DNA from: Agromyces kandeliae
Lineage (GTDB): Bacteria; Actinomycetota; Actinomycetes; Actinomycetales; Microbacteriaceae
DNA length: 64,000 bases
Reading direction: 5' to 3'
Assembly: GCF_009674665.1 (NCBI RefSeq)
Contig: NZ_WKJD01000011.1
Coordinates: 1 to 64,000, forward strand
A model generated the notes under the pieces. The model did no database searches. It was not told where the DNA came from and saw only the letters and a list, made by a program, of their open reading frames with translations. Numbering within the stretch: the stretch's first letter is position 1; every line of letters starts with the position of its first letter. The translations under genes and the position numbers were made by a program. Below are positions 50,639-60,836 of the stretch, in pieces.

Positions 50639-52114
50639 ATGACCCTCGCACGGCACGCGACCGAGACGAGTCCTTCCGAGACGGTCGAGGAGTGGCAGCG
50701 CGCCTACGCGCGGCGACTGCTCGTGACCGACCTCATCGTCATCGTCTTCGCCGTGTACGGATCGCAGTTCATCAGGTTCGGGACGACCGGCACCTCGCTC
50801 CGCATTCCCGGACTCGGCGACGCCGAGTACCTGCTCAGCTACGCGCTGGTCTCCGCACTCCTCGCCGCGGGCTGGTTCGCCTCGCTCGCGATCTTCGCCA
50901 CCCGCGACCGCACGATCATCGGCGCGGGCACCGCCGAGTACCGACGGATCGCGGATGCGAGCATCCGGGTCTTCGCGGTGCTCGCGATCGGCGCGTTCCT
51001 GTTGCGTTCCGAGGTTGGTCGCGCCTACGTGCTGGTGGCACTCCCGCTCGGCCTCGTGCTGCTGATGACCGCGCGATGGGCGTGGCGGAAGTGGCTGCTG
51101 CGGCAGCGGGCGGCCGGCCGGTTCCTGCATCGCGCCATCCTCATGGGAGAGCGCCAGAAGTCGCTCCACGTCGCCGAGCAGATCGCGCGCGACGGCGTCT
51201 CCGGCATCCTGATCGTGGGCGCGCTCACCGAGCACGGCGAGTCGTCCCGTGAACTCGCGCCCGGGATCCCGGTCCTCGGCGCCTACGACGCGATCGACGA
51301 GGCGCTGCGCGTCGCCAGCGCCGACACGGTCGTCTTCACGGGGGCCGACACCATCGACCCGCGCGGCATGCGCGAGCTCGGCTGGCAGCTCGAGGCGACC
51401 GCGACGAACCTCGTGGTGGCTCCGGCGCTGACGGACGTCGCGGGCCCTCGCATCCATGCGCGGCCGGTCGCCGGGCTTCCGCTCATCCAGGTGGACTACC
51501 CCGAGTTCACGGGCCGCAAGTACGCGGCGAAGCGCGCGTTCGACCTCGTCGTCGCCACCGTCGCGCTCATCATCCTCAGTCCGGTGTTCCTCACGATCGC
51601 CGTGCTCGTCCGACGTGACAGCCCGGGCCCGGCGCTCTACTCCCAGGAGCGGGTCGGGCTCAACGGCCGGCGGTTCCGCATGCTGAAGTTCCGCTCGATG
51701 GTGGTCGACGCGGAGGCGCAGCTCCCGACGCTCCTCGACCGGACCGACGGCAACGGGGTGCTCTTCAAGATGCGCTCCGATCCTCGCGTCACGCGCATCG
51801 GCGCGATCCTGCGCCGGTACAGCCTCGACGAGCTGCCTCAGTTCGTCAACGTGCTGCGCGGCGAGATGTCCCTCGTCGGTCCCCGGCCGCCGCTCGCAGC
51901 TGAGGTCGAACGGTACGACGAGTGGGCACGCCGACGGCTGCTCGTCCGTCCCGGCATCACGGGCCTCTGGCAGACGCAGGGCCGCTCCGACCTCTCGTGG
52001 GACGACAGCGTCCGCCTCGACCTCTACTACGTCGAGAACTGGTCGCTGACCGGCGACGTCATCATCCTCTACCGCACGGCGCGTGCCGTCCTCCAGGCGC
52101 AGGGCGCCTACTGA
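50639..52114 (+). CDS. Polyprenyl-phosphate sugar-1-phosphate transferase (exopolysaccharide initiation)
   Basis: 491 residues. The N-terminal half has four or five membrane segments and a nucleotide-binding-like middle domain (FLHRAILMGERQKSLHVAEQI). The C-terminal bacterial sugar transferase domain (~295-490) shows KRAFDLVVATVALIILSPVF, GPALYSQERVGLNGRRFRMLKFRSM, RYSLDELPQFVNVLRGEMSLVGPRP and GLWQTQGRS. It loads the first sugar phosphate on undecaprenyl phosphate for an envelope polysaccharide. GGAGGT five bases before the ATG. Followed by DUF4012 and UDP-glucose dehydrogenase genes. Confidence 0.92.
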   Translation: MTLARHATETSPSETVEEWQRAYARRLLVTDLIVIVFAVYGSQFIRFGTTGTSLRIPGLGDAEYLLSYALVSALLAAGWFASLAIFATRDRTIIGAGTAEYRRIADASIRVFAVLAIGAFLLRSEVGRAYVLVALPLGLVLLMTARWAWRKWLLRQRAAGRFLHRAILMGERQKSLHVAEQIARDGVSGILIVGALTEHGESSRELAPGIPVLGAYDAIDEALRVASADTVVFTGADTIDPRGMRELGWQLEATATNLVVAPALTDVAGPRIHARPVAGLPLIQVDYPEFTGRKYAAKRAFDLVVATVALIILSPVFLTIAVLVRRDSPGPALYSQERVGLNGRRFRMLKFRSMVVDAEAQLPTLLDRTDGNGVLFKMRSDPRVTRIGAILRRYSLDELPQFVNVLRGEMSLVGPRPPLAAEVERYDEWARRRLLVRPGITGLWQTQGRSDLSWDDSVRLDLYYVENWSLTGDVIILYRTARAVLQAQGAY

Positions 52115-52181
52115 TGCCGTGTCGTGATCGTGATCCGGCGCCCGGTCGGATCACGGCATCCCGCGTCTACGATTGGTCATC

Positions 52182-54011
52182 GTGACGACCCCCGAGTTCC
52201 TGCTCGCCCCGGAGCGGCAGCACCGCAGCTCCGGCAGCAGCAGCCGGCGCAGGAAGCGCCGTCGTCGGATCATCTTCCACTCCATCTTCTGGCCGCTGCT
52301 CGCGCTGCTCATCATCGGGAGCGGCCTCGCGGCATGGTGGCTCGCGGCCAGCGCGCTCGCCGTGCGCGACGACCTCGAGGTCGCTCGTGCCCAGGTCGTC
52401 GCGTTCCAGAAGGCGGCCGACGAGCGCCGATTCGAGGAACTGCAGCCGATCGCCGACGAGCTGGACGCGGCAGCATCGAGTGCCGCGGCGCCGACGGCGA
52501 ACCCGGTCTGGCGGATGGCGGAGCTGGTCCCGGGCGTGGGGGAGAACGTGCGTGCCGTCCGCATCATCGCGGAGGGCGTCGACGACGTCTCCCAGCAGGT
52601 CGTCCAGCCCGCGAGCGGACTGGTCGGCGAGTTCGGCATCTCACGCGACGAGAGCGGAGCGCTCGACCTCGAACCGCTTCGCACGGCCACCGACATCGCC
52701 GCCGACGCCCAGGCCATCCTCGACGGTCTCGAGGCCGACCTCGCCGGGATCGACACCGACGCGACGATCGCGCCGGTCTCCGACGCGGTGACGCAGTTCG
52801 GCGACGTCGTCGAGAGCGCGCAGGGGACGCTGCCCGGGATCAACGCCGCGCTCGCCGGCGCGGGTGCGATGCTCGGGATCGACGGCCCGCAGACGGTGCT
52901 CCTCGCGTTCGAGAACAACGCCGAGGCGACCGCGCTCGGCGGCGGGCCCGCCGCGCAGACGCTGCTGAGCGTCGACGACGGGACCGTCAAGATCGACCGG
53001 CAGGTCTCCAGCACCGAACTCGACACCCAGGCGCCGATCGGCACCGAGATCGACGAGAGCGCCGACCAGCTCTACAACGACATCCTGCGCACCGAGATCA
53101 ACGCGACGACCAGCCGACCGGACTTCCCGACCGCGGCGGCCCTGCTCCGTTCGCGCTGGGACCGCGACCTCGGCATCACGCCGAACACGGTCGTCATGAC
53201 CGATCCGATCGCCGTGTCCCGCATCCTCGAGGTGACGGGCCCGGTCAGCCTGCCCGGCGGCGAACAGCTCACGAGCGACAACGTCGTGTCGAAGCTCCTG
53301 AACGAGATCTACTTCAGGTACCCCGAGGGCGGGGCCGAGTCCGACGCCTACTTCGCTGCGGCATCCGCGGCGATGTTCGACAAGATGATGGCCGGCGACT
53401 ACGACGTCTGGCAGATGGCGCAGGCGCTCATCGACGTCACCAACTCGGGCAGCCTGATGATGTGGACCGAGAACGAACCGACTCAGGAGCTCTTCGCGGG
53501 CTCGCGACTGGACGGCACGCTTCCTCACACGAACCTCGGCGCGACCGTGCTCGGCGTGTACTTCCGCGACCGCTCGATCTCGAAGATCGACTACTACCTG
53601 CACACGGGCGCCAAGGTCACGGTCGACACCTGCACGCCGGAGGCTCCGACCTACACGGTCGAGGTCACGCTCCGCATGGACATCCCGGCCGACCTCCAGT
53701 TCTCCCTGCCGGAGTACATCGACTCACGGGAGCCGGGCGCGTACCGGACCGAGGTGTTCCTCTACGGCCCGGCCGGCGGTTCGACGACCGAGGTCGCCGT
53801 GCCGAACCCCGCCAACGGTGCGACGACGGGCCCGTCGGTGATCGACCTCGGGCGTCCGGCGGAGAAGTTCACGGTCGACATGGTCAACGGCCAGACCGCC
53901 GTCGTCCGCGCGACGTTCGCGGGCACGCCCGACGATGCGCCGGTCGAGGTGCGCACCACCCCGATGATCAACCGCACGGGAGTCGAGGTCGTCGAGGCGA
54001 CCTGCGGCTGA
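52182..54011 (+). CDS. DUF4012 domain-containing membrane-anchored protein
   Basis: 609 residues. A basic stretch (SSRRRKRRRR) and one membrane segment (FWPLLALLIIGSGLAAWWLA) anchor a long extracytoplasmic part. DUF4012 core is seen in VLLAFENNAEATALGGGPAAQTLLSV, LRSRWDRDLGITPNTVVMTDPIAVSRILEVTGPV and NLGATVLGVYFRDRSISKIDYYLH. The family is often found beside polysaccharide genes, sometimes linked with LCP-like assembly; mechanism unknown. GTG start; TACGAT (52168-52173) lies eight bases before it. Confidence 0.85.
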   Translation: MTTPEFLLAPERQHRSSGSSSRRRKRRRRIIFHSIFWPLLALLIIGSGLAAWWLAASALAVRDDLEVARAQVVAFQKAADERRFEELQPIADELDAAASSAAAPTANPVWRMAELVPGVGENVRAVRIIAEGVDDVSQQVVQPASGLVGEFGISRDESGALDLEPLRTATDIAADAQAILDGLEADLAGIDTDATIAPVSDAVTQFGDVVESAQGTLPGINAALAGAGAMLGIDGPQTVLLAFENNAEATALGGGPAAQTLLSVDDGTVKIDRQVSSTELDTQAPIGTEIDESADQLYNDILRTEINATTSRPDFPTAAALLRSRWDRDLGITPNTVVMTDPIAVSRILEVTGPVSLPGGEQLTSDNVVSKLLNEIYFRYPEGGAESDAYFAAASAAMFDKMMAGDYDVWQMAQALIDVTNSGSLMMWTENEPTQELFAGSRLDGTLPHTNLGATVLGVYFRDRSISKIDYYLHTGAKVTVDTCTPEAPTYTVEVTLRMDIPADLQFSLPEYIDSREPGAYRTEVFLYGPAGGSTTEVAVPNPANGATTGPSVIDLGRPAEKFTVDMVNGQTAVVRATFAGTPDDAPVEVRTTPMINRTGVEVVEATCG

Positions 54012-54168
54012 GCATGCGCGTCCGGCCGCGCACCCTCGACGCAGGCGGCAGCGACTATCCTGTGACTGCACTCGATGTCGCCGCCCGGGCCGTCGAGTGC
54101 CTGCACGACACCCTCGCGCTCCCCGAGCGGCGCTTCGCCACGGGCGCGACCCCCACCGGAAGGACCCC

Positions 54169-55470
54169 ATGAAGATCTCGGTCATCGGCTGCGGCTACCT
54201 CGGCGCAGTGCACGCGTCGGCGATGGCGGAACTCGGCCACGAGGTGATCGGCATCGACGTCGACGAGCGCAAGATCGGCGAGCTCGCCGCCGCGCGTCCG
54301 CCGTTCTTCGAGCCGGGCCTTCCGGAGATCCTGACGTCCGCGACCGCTTCCGGCCGCCTGCGCTTCAGCACCGACATGGCGGATGCCGCGGGCGCCGAGG
54401 TGCACTTCCTGGCGGTCGGCACGCCGCAGACGGCGGGCAGCCACGCCGCCGACCTCCGCTTCGTCGACGCGGCGTTCGAGGACCTCCTCCCGCACCTCGC
54501 CGAGGGAGCCCTCGTGGTCGGCAAGAGCACGGTCCCGGTGGGCACCGCCACCCGCCTCGCGGAGCGCCTCGCCGAGGTCGCGCCGCACGCGACGCTCGCA
54601 TGGAACCCCGAGTTCCTCCGCGAGGGATTCGCGGTGAAGGACACGATCGAGCCCGACCGCCTCGTCTACGGCGTGGCCGACGACGCGGCCGCGGCGACGC
54701 TCGACGAGATCTACCGCGCCGCGCTCGACGCCGGCACGCCGCGCATCGTCACGGACTACGCGACGGCCGAGCTCGTGAAGGTCGCGGCGAACGCCTTCCT
54801 CGCGACGAAGATCAGCTTCATCAACGCGATGGCCGAGATCGCCGAGGCGACGGGGGCGGATGTCACGCAGCTCGCCGACGCGATCGGCCACGACGCGCGC
54901 ATCGGCCGCCGGTTCCTCAACGCCGGCGTCGGCTTCGGCGGCGGGTGCCTCCCGAAGGACATCCGCGCGTTCTCCGCCCGTGCGGAGGAACTCGGCCGAG
55001 GCGACGCCGTCGCCTTCCTCAAGGAGGTCGACTCGATCAACCTCCGGCGCCGCCAGCGCGTCGTCGACCTCGCCGTGGAGGCACTGGGCGGCTCGGTCAA
55101 CGAGCGTCGCGTCGCCGTCCTCGGCGTCACCTTCAAGCCCGACTCCGACGACGTGCGCGACTCGCCCGCCCTCGACGTCGCGGTGCAGCTCAAGGGACTC
55201 GGGGCCGAGGTCGTGGCCACCGATCCGGAGGGTCTGGAGAACGCGCGACTGCGGCATCCGCAGCTCGCCTACGAGGCATCGACCACCGAGGCGCTCCGCG
55301 ACGCCGACCTCGTCGTCCTCGTGACCGAGTGGGGCGAGTACCGGGGCCTCGACCCGGCCGACGTGCGCGACCTCGTCGCGAACCCGACGGTGATCGACGG
55401 TCGCAACGTGCTCGACCCCGCGTCCTGGCGTGCCGCCGGCTGGACCTACCGCGGCCTCGGCCGTCCCTGA
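54169..55470 (+). CDS. ugd: UDP-glucose 6-dehydrogenase
   Basis: 433 residues. NAD site MKISVIGCGYLGAVHASAMAELG, WNPEFLREGFAVKD, ELVKVAANAFLATKISFINAMAEI, catalytic cysteine in GVGFGGGCLPKDIRAF, and GVTFKPDSDDVRDSPALDV. It makes UDP-glucuronate from UDP-glucose for acidic surface polysaccharide. GGAAGGA ribosome site before the ATG. A TATCCT box in the 157-base gap upstream suggests its own promoter. Confidence 0.95.
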   Translation: MKISVIGCGYLGAVHASAMAELGHEVIGIDVDERKIGELAAARPPFFEPGLPEILTSATASGRLRFSTDMADAAGAEVHFLAVGTPQTAGSHAADLRFVDAAFEDLLPHLAEGALVVGKSTVPVGTATRLAERLAEVAPHATLAWNPEFLREGFAVKDTIEPDRLVYGVADDAAAATLDEIYRAALDAGTPRIVTDYATAELVKVAANAFLATKISFINAMAEIAEATGADVTQLADAIGHDARIGRRFLNAGVGFGGGCLPKDIRAFSARAEELGRGDAVAFLKEVDSINLRRRQRVVDLAVEALGGSVNERRVAVLGVTFKPDSDDVRDSPALDVAVQLKGLGAEVVATDPEGLENARLRHPQLAYEASTTEALRDADLVVLVTEWGEYRGLDPADVRDLVANPTVIDGRNVLDPASWRAAGWTYRGLGRP

Positions 55471-55490
55471 CGAGGCGCTGGTCGGCCCGC

Positions 55491-56642
55491 ATGCCGGAGG
55501 ACGTCGGATCCCGCATCGAGGCCCGACGGCGTCCGGCGTCGCGCATCACCGGCGTCGATGCCGCGCGCGGTATCGCGCTCCTCGGCATGTTCGTGGCGCA
55601 CGTGGCGCCCGCCGTGGAATCCGCTCAGGTTGCGGAGCTCATCGCGATCGCCGATGAGCGACCTCGCCTGCTGTTCGCGCTGACCGCGGGCGTCGGCCTG
55701 GGGCTGCTCACAGGCGCCACGCGCCCGCGCACGGCCGACCGCGGCGAGCTGCGGCGCCAGGTCGCGATCCGCGCGGTGATCCTCATCCTCATCGGCCTGA
55801 TCGTGATCGCGGAGTTGCGGCCACTCGTGATCGTGATCCTCGACGTCTACGGCATCGCCTTCCTCGCGATGCTGCCGCTGCTGTTCCTGTCCGCTCGCGT
55901 GGCGCTCGCGGCCGGGGCGGTGTCGCTGGCCGTCACGCCGGCGGTCGCCGCCCTCGCCGAGCGCGATCCGGCGGTGCGGGCCGCGGCATCCGGCGACGCG
56001 GGAATCGTCGTCGAGTGGTTCATCACCGGAGCCTACCCCGTCATCATCTGGGTGCCGGTCATGCTCATCGGACTCGGCTTGGCGCGCCTCGACGTCGCGG
56101 CGTCGGCCACCGTCCGCTGGTACGCCCTGGTCGGGGTGCTCGCTGCCGCCGTGTGCCTGCCGATCACCGCCTCGATGCCCGAGAACCAGGTGCTCGGGGC
56201 CGACACTGCGGCCGACTGGGTGATCCCCGTGCGCGCGTCACTGGAGACGGTCGGGAACGTCGGCGCCGGACTCGGGGTGCTCGCCGGTGCGGTCGCCGTC
56301 ACCGCGCTCGCGGTGGCGCCCGTCCGTCGTGCGGCATCGACGCTGCTCTCGCCGATCACCGCGATGGGGGCGATGCCGCTGACGATCTACACCGGCCAAC
56401 TCGTCGTGCTCTCACTGTCGAAGCGGGTCGGCCCCGGCGGCGTCGCGACGGATGACTCGTGGGGCCTGCTCATCGGCCTGATCGTCGGTTCGATGGCCTT
56501 CGCCTGGCTGTGGCGCCGCTACGTCGGCAGGGGGCCGCTCGAGGTACTGCTGAGGGCCGCGAGCGGGCGGGATCGGCAGGACGGGGCCGGCGGCGCTGCA
56601 GATGGCACGCGCGGCCGCCAGAAGGGCCGCGGCGACACCTGA
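55491..56642 (+). CDS. DUF418 / heparan-N-acetyltransferase-like membrane protein
   Basis: 383 residues with about ten membrane segments. GVDAARGIALLGMFVAHVAP near the N-terminus is the DUF1624/HGSNAT-like start, and ITAMGAMPLTIYTGQLVVLSL near residue 290 matches DUF418. These proteins are predicted acyltransferases or transporters acting on envelope sugars. Placed 20 bases after ugd, so probably in the same envelope-polysaccharide group. Substrate unknown. Confidence 0.8.
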   Translation: MPEDVGSRIEARRRPASRITGVDAARGIALLGMFVAHVAPAVESAQVAELIAIADERPRLLFALTAGVGLGLLTGATRPRTADRGELRRQVAIRAVILILIGLIVIAELRPLVIVILDVYGIAFLAMLPLLFLSARVALAAGAVSLAVTPAVAALAERDPAVRAAASGDAGIVVEWFITGAYPVIIWVPVMLIGLGLARLDVAASATVRWYALVGVLAAAVCLPITASMPENQVLGADTAADWVIPVRASLETVGNVGAGLGVLAGAVAVTALAVAPVRRAASTLLSPITAMGAMPLTIYTGQLVVLSLSKRVGPGGVATDDSWGLLIGLIVGSMAFAWLWRRYVGRGPLEVLLRAASGRDRQDGAGGAADGTRGRQKGRGDT

Positions 56643-56723
56643 CGCGATCGCGTCCCATCCGCTCGCGAGCGACGCGGCACATCCGCTCGCCTGGAGAGGT
56701 CGATCGCAGGTCGTGGAGACGAC

Positions 56724-56751
56724 GGAAGCCCCTCCCGAAGGAGGGGCTTCC
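56724..56751 (-). terminator. Terminator of tRNA-Pro
   Basis: GGAAGCCCCTCC-CGAA-GGAGGGGCTTCC is a perfect 12-bp stem with a tetraloop, three bases beyond the encoded CCA of the tRNA in the leftward direction. Confidence 0.85.
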
Positions 56752-56754
56752 GGA

Positions 56755-56831
<77 letters not shown>

Positions 56832-56916
56832 GTGGCCCGTGGGCCTCAACAAGAATAGCGGATATTTCCGGCGCCGCTGACCACCTGTGGGCCGCGCCGG
56901 CGGTGGGCGGAGGCGC

Positions 56917-57894
56917 TCAGCGCGCCGCGGTCAGCGTGAGCAGCGTCGCCTCCGGGGGGCACGCGAAGCGCACCGGAGCGTAGATCGACGTGCCGAGACC
57001 GGCCGACACGTTGAGGAACGCCGAGCGCAGGCCGTGGCGCCACACGCTCAGGCCGCTCGCCTGCGCGCGGGGGATGTCGCAGTTGGCGACGAGCGCTCCG
57101 TAGCCGGGCATGCAGACCTGGCCGCCGTGCGTGTGGCCCGCGAGGATGAGCTGCGCGCCGTGGGTGACGAACGAGTTCAGCACCCGCTGGTAGGGCGCGT
57201 GCGTCACCCCGACCGTGACGGTCGGCCTGGGCGCGGCCGCGTTCGGTCGGTCGGGCCACTCCTCGTCGCCCAGCGGATCCTCCGAGCGGAGGTCGTCGAT
57301 CGCGGCCGTGATGAGGTCGAGGCGGTCGTACCCGCGGTGCGGGTCGTCGACGCCGAAGAACTCGAGGTGCGTGCCGCGCAGGTCGAGACTGGTCGCCGCG
57401 TTGTCGATGTCGGTCCAGCCGAGGTCGGCGAAGAAGTCGTGGAGCGCGCGCGTGTCGAGTCGCTTCGCACGGGTCACATGTCCGGACGGGCCGCCGAAGT
57501 AGCTGAACGGATTCTTCACCACCGGGCCGAAGTAGTCGTTCGAGCCGTTGACGAACACGCCGGGGACGCCCCGGAACGGCGCGAAGGCCCGGCGGAGGCC
57601 CTCGATGCCGCGTTCATGCCCGAGGTTGTCGCCCGTGTTGACGACGAGATCGGGCTGGAGCGCAGCGAGCGAGGCGACCCATTCCTGCTTCGAGGTCTGC
57701 CACGGCGCCATGTGCAGGTCGGAGACGTGCAGGACTCGGATCGGTGCGGACCCGGGCGGGAGCACCGGGACCTCGACACGACGGAGCGTCCAACGCGTCC
57801 GCTCGACGAGGCTTCCCCACGCCAGAGCGGCGAGCGCCGCCACGCCGACCGCCGAGGCGATCCGCGTGGCGGCGCTCGAGGTTCGGGGACTCAC
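56917..57894 (-). CDS. Metallophosphoesterase (YaeI/calcineurin-like)
   Basis: 325 residues. An N-terminal membrane anchor (IASAVGVAALAALAWGSL) precedes the phosphoesterase domain. Metal motifs: VSDLHMAP, NTGDNLGHE, GSNDYFGP (replacing the usual GNHD), THAPYQRV and AGHTHGGQ. Members hydrolyse phosphodiesters or lipid pyrophosphates at the membrane; the substrate is not clear. GTG start overlapping the penicillin-binding protein stop (GTGA), so it is coupled to peptidoglycan synthesis. Confidence 0.9.
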   Translation of the reverse strand: MSPRTSSAATRIASAVGVAALAALAWGSLVERTRWTLRRVEVPVLPPGSAPIRVLHVSDLHMAPWQTSKQEWVASLAALQPDLVVNTGDNLGHERGIEGLRRAFAPFRGVPGVFVNGSNDYFGPVVKNPFSYFGGPSGHVTRAKRLDTRALHDFFADLGWTDIDNAATSLDLRGTHLEFFGVDDPHRGYDRLDLITAAIDDLRSEDPLGDEEWPDRPNAAAPRPTVTVGVTHAPYQRVLNSFVTHGAQLILAGHTHGGQVCMPGYGALVANCDIPRAQASGLSVWRHGLRSAFLNVSAGLGTSIYAPVRFACPPEATLLTLTAAR

Positions 57895-60494
57895 CCCTCG
57901 TTGCTCCCGTCGTTGCCGCCGCCGGGTGGCGTCCCGCCCCCGACGGAGAGCTTGCCGACCACGATCGTGACGCGATCACCGGACTTCGCCGATGCACCCG
58001 CGTCGGGCGACTGGGAGATCACGACGCCGTCCTGGTTCGGATCGGTGGTGTCCTCCTCGCGGACCTGGACCTTGAAGCCGGCGTCCTTCAGCGTGGACTC
58101 GGCGGAGTCGCGGTCCATGCCCCTGACGTCGGGCACGCCGGACACGTTGCCGTTGCTGATGAGCACGCGGATCAGCGAGCCGCGGCCGGCCTGACCGGAC
58201 GGATCGGTGCCCGCCACCATGCCCTTGGGCTGGTCGCTGTCGACCTCGGGGCCCTGCTCGAACTGGAAGCCCGCGGCCTCGATCGCCTGCTTCGCCGCGT
58301 CGACGCTCAGGCCGGTGACGTTGGGGATGTCGACGAGGACCTGCTTGAAGAACTCCGCCTTCGGCTCGGTGAATGCGCCGCCGCCGTACTTGTTGTCGGC
58401 GACGGTCATGATCGCGCTCCAGATGCGGTGACGCGCCGACGCGCCGTAGCCGCTCGCGAAGTCGATCGAGCGGAGGCTCGTGCGGTTGTCGCCGCCGGTG
58501 ACGTTGCCGACCCAGACCGCCGTGGCGACCTCCTTGCTGGCGCCGTTCATCCAGGTGTCGAAGGCGTAGTCGGTGGTACCCGTCTTGCCGATGTGCGGCA
58601 CGCCGCTGTAGGTCTCCGACTGCGATGCCGTGCCGCCCGCGAAGGTCTGCTGCATCGCGTACTGCATCGCGTACGCGACATCCGCCGGCACGGACTGGGT
58701 GCAGGTCGACTTCGGCGGGGCGATCTCCTCGCCGTCGGAGGCGACGATCTTGTCGATCGCGATCGGCGTGCACGTCTTGCCGTCGTTCGCGATGCCCGCG
58801 AAGCCCGCGACCATCGTGAGCGGTGCGATCTCCTGCGTGCCGAGCACGTCGGACGGGTTCATCTGCAGTTCGCCGCCGTCGGCGCGGTGCATGCCGAAGG
58901 CCTGGGCGGTCTTCTTGATGTTGCAGAGGTCCATCTGCTGGGCCATCGCCATGAAGCTCGAGTTCACGGACCACTTCGTCGCCTCGACGGCGTTGTTCGC
59001 CCGTGTCGAGTCGTCGTTGTTCGGCTCGTACGAGCCGACGAAGTCGCCGTCGCACGAGTTCGTGAACTGGGTGAAGGCGCGCTTCGAGCCGTTGAAGGTC
59101 TCGAGCAGCGAGTGGCCCTCGTTCAGCCACTCGGCGAGGGTCCACACCTTGTACGTCGAACCCGGCTGGAAGCCGCTCGAGCCGCCGTAGTCGTAGTCGG
59201 TGCTGTAGTTGACGGCCGAGTACTCGTTGCTGGTCTCGAGCACCTCGGGGTCGGCCGAGTACTTCTTGTTCTGGGCCATCGCGAGGATGCGCCCGGTGCC
59301 GGGCTCGACGCTCACGGCCACCGATCCCACGTCGAACCGAGGGTCGCTGAAGGGGATGTTCTCGGCGATGGCCGTCTCCGCGCGGTTCTGGAGGTCCAGG
59401 TCGAGCGTGGTGTAGATCTTGAGCCCGCGCTGCTGGAGCAGCACGGAGCCCTCGTTGACGTCCTCGGTCTCGGGGTCGTCGTACTCGCTGCGGATCACGT
59501 TCGCGACGTAGTCGCAGAAGTACGCGGATCCGCCGGCGGTCTGGCAGCCGGTGCTCGGTTCGGTGATCGAGGGAGCGACCGGCTCGGCGATGGCCGCGTC
59601 GTGCTCCTCCTGCGTGATCTTCCCGTACTCGAGCATCTCGTCGATGATGTAGTCGCGCCGCTGCTTGTTGGCGGCGTACGGAACGGTCTCGCCGTCGACG
59701 ACCGTGCCGGCGCCGTTCTCCTCGCTGTCCGGACGGTCGAGGCGGAACTTCTCGGGGTGGTTGACGATCGCGATGAGGCTGGCCGCCTGGGAGAGGGTGA
59801 GGTCCTTCGCGCTGGTGTCGAAGTAGTACGACGCGGCGGACTCGATGCCGTAGACGCGACCGCCGAAGGCGGCGATGTTGAGGTAGCCGAGGAGGATCTC
59901 GTCCTTCGAGGACTCCTTCTCGAGCGCGATCGCGTAGCGCATCTCCTTGAGCTTGCGCTCCGCGGAGACCTCGGTGGCCTCGGCGTAGGCCGCGTCCTTC
60001 TCCTCCTCGGTCTGCGCCGCGTTGACGCCGTTGTTGATCAGCACGTTCTTGACGTACTGCTGCGTGATCGAGGATCCGCCCTGGACGTCGCGGCCGGTCA
60101 CGGTGCTCACCGCGCCGCGCACCGTGCCCTGGATGTCGATGCCGCCGTGCTCGTAGAACCGCGGGTCCTCACCGGCGACCGCGGCATCCTTCGCGTACTG
60201 GCTGATCGCGTCCCACGCGACCTCTTCGCGGTTCTCGTCGAAGAAGGACGCGAGCAGGGCCTCCGAGCCGTCGGAGCGCGTCGCGTAGATGTCGGTCTTC
60301 TCGGAGAGCGCGCCGATACGGAGGTAGGCCGGCAGGTTCTCGAACATGTTGATGCTGTTGTTCGCGGCCATGCCCGTGACGGCGAGCGCAGGGGTGACCG
60401 CGGCGGTGACCAGCACGCCGGCGAGTGCGCTCATGCCGACGAAGCCGAGGATTCCCGCGGCGGCATCGCTCATCGTTCGATTTTGGGCAGACAT
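57891..60494 (-). CDS. Bifunctional penicillin-binding protein with PASTA domains
   Basis: 867 residues. One N-terminal membrane segment, then a GT51 transglycosylase domain (AVAGEDPRFYEHGGIDIQGTVRGA, GGSSITQQYVKN). The transpeptidase domain has PGSTYKVW (Ser-x-x-Lys), SVN and KTGTT. Two C-terminal PASTA repeats (~700-850; IPNVTGLSVDAAKQAIEAAGF and VPDVRGMDRDSAESTLKDAGF) and a Gly tail follow. Polymerises and cross-links peptidoglycan outside the membrane. I chose the ATG at MSAQNRT; TAGGCT (60502-60507, leftward) ends seven bases upstream. Confidence 0.94.
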   Translation of the reverse strand: MSAQNRTMSDAAAGILGFVGMSALAGVLVTAAVTPALAVTGMAANNSINMFENLPAYLRIGALSEKTDIYATRSDGSEALLASFFDENREEVAWDAISQYAKDAAVAGEDPRFYEHGGIDIQGTVRGAVSTVTGRDVQGGSSITQQYVKNVLINNGVNAAQTEEEKDAAYAEATEVSAERKLKEMRYAIALEKESSKDEILLGYLNIAAFGGRVYGIESAASYYFDTSAKDLTLSQAASLIAIVNHPEKFRLDRPDSEENGAGTVVDGETVPYAANKQRRDYIIDEMLEYGKITQEEHDAAIAEPVAPSITEPSTGCQTAGGSAYFCDYVANVIRSEYDDPETEDVNEGSVLLQQRGLKIYTTLDLDLQNRAETAIAENIPFSDPRFDVGSVAVSVEPGTGRILAMAQNKKYSADPEVLETSNEYSAVNYSTDYDYGGSSGFQPGSTYKVWTLAEWLNEGHSLLETFNGSKRAFTQFTNSCDGDFVGSYEPNNDDSTRANNAVEATKWSVNSSFMAMAQQMDLCNIKKTAQAFGMHRADGGELQMNPSDVLGTQEIAPLTMVAGFAGIANDGKTCTPIAIDKIVASDGEEIAPPKSTCTQSVPADVAYAMQYAMQQTFAGGTASQSETYSGVPHIGKTGTTDYAFDTWMNGASKEVATAVWVGNVTGGDNRTSLRSIDFASGYGASARHRIWSAIMTVADNKYGGGAFTEPKAEFFKQVLVDIPNVTGLSVDAAKQAIEAAGFQFEQGPEVDSDQPKGMVAGTDPSGQAGRGSLIRVLISNGNVSGVPDVRGMDRDSAESTLKDAGFKVQVREEDTTDPNQDGVVISQSPDAGASAKSGDRVTIVVGKLSVGGGTPPGGGNDGSNEG

Positions 60495-60608
60495 AGAGTG
60501 GAGCCTAACTGAGGAAGGCTGGCAAAATCCGGCATGCCGCAGGGCCGCAGCGCCCACGGCCGGCTCGAACCTCAGGATAGCCGCCCGTTCCGACACCGAG
60601 GAGTCGCC

Positions 60609-60836
60609 ATGCCCGCATGGGAGTACATCACCACCCCGCTGCTGATCCACAACACCGCCGCCATCCTGAACAACTGGGGGTCCGAGGGATGGGAGCTCGT
60701 GCAGGTCGTGCAGGGTCCCGAGGGAGGGCTCGTGGCGTACCTGAAGCGTCCCGTCGGGGGCGAGTCGTCGACCGCGGCATCCGCCGGCCAGGCCGCCGCC
60801 GCGCAGGCCGCCAAGCAGTTCGAGGGCGACGCCTGA
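60609..60836 (+). CDS. DUF4177 small protein
   Basis: 75 residues. WEYITTPLLIHNTAAILNNWGSEGWELVQVVQG matches the DUF4177 core, in which a short beta-alpha-beta unit ends in GWELV. The tail is Ala/Gln-rich. Function unknown. GAGGAG lies ~6 bases before the ATG. The stop codon shares a base with the RidA gene start (TGATG), so the two are coupled. Divergent from the penicillin-binding protein gene. Confidence 0.85.
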   Translation: MPAWEYITTPLLIHNTAAILNNWGSEGWELVQVVQGPEGGLVAYLKRPVGGESSTAASAGQAAAAQAAKQFEGDA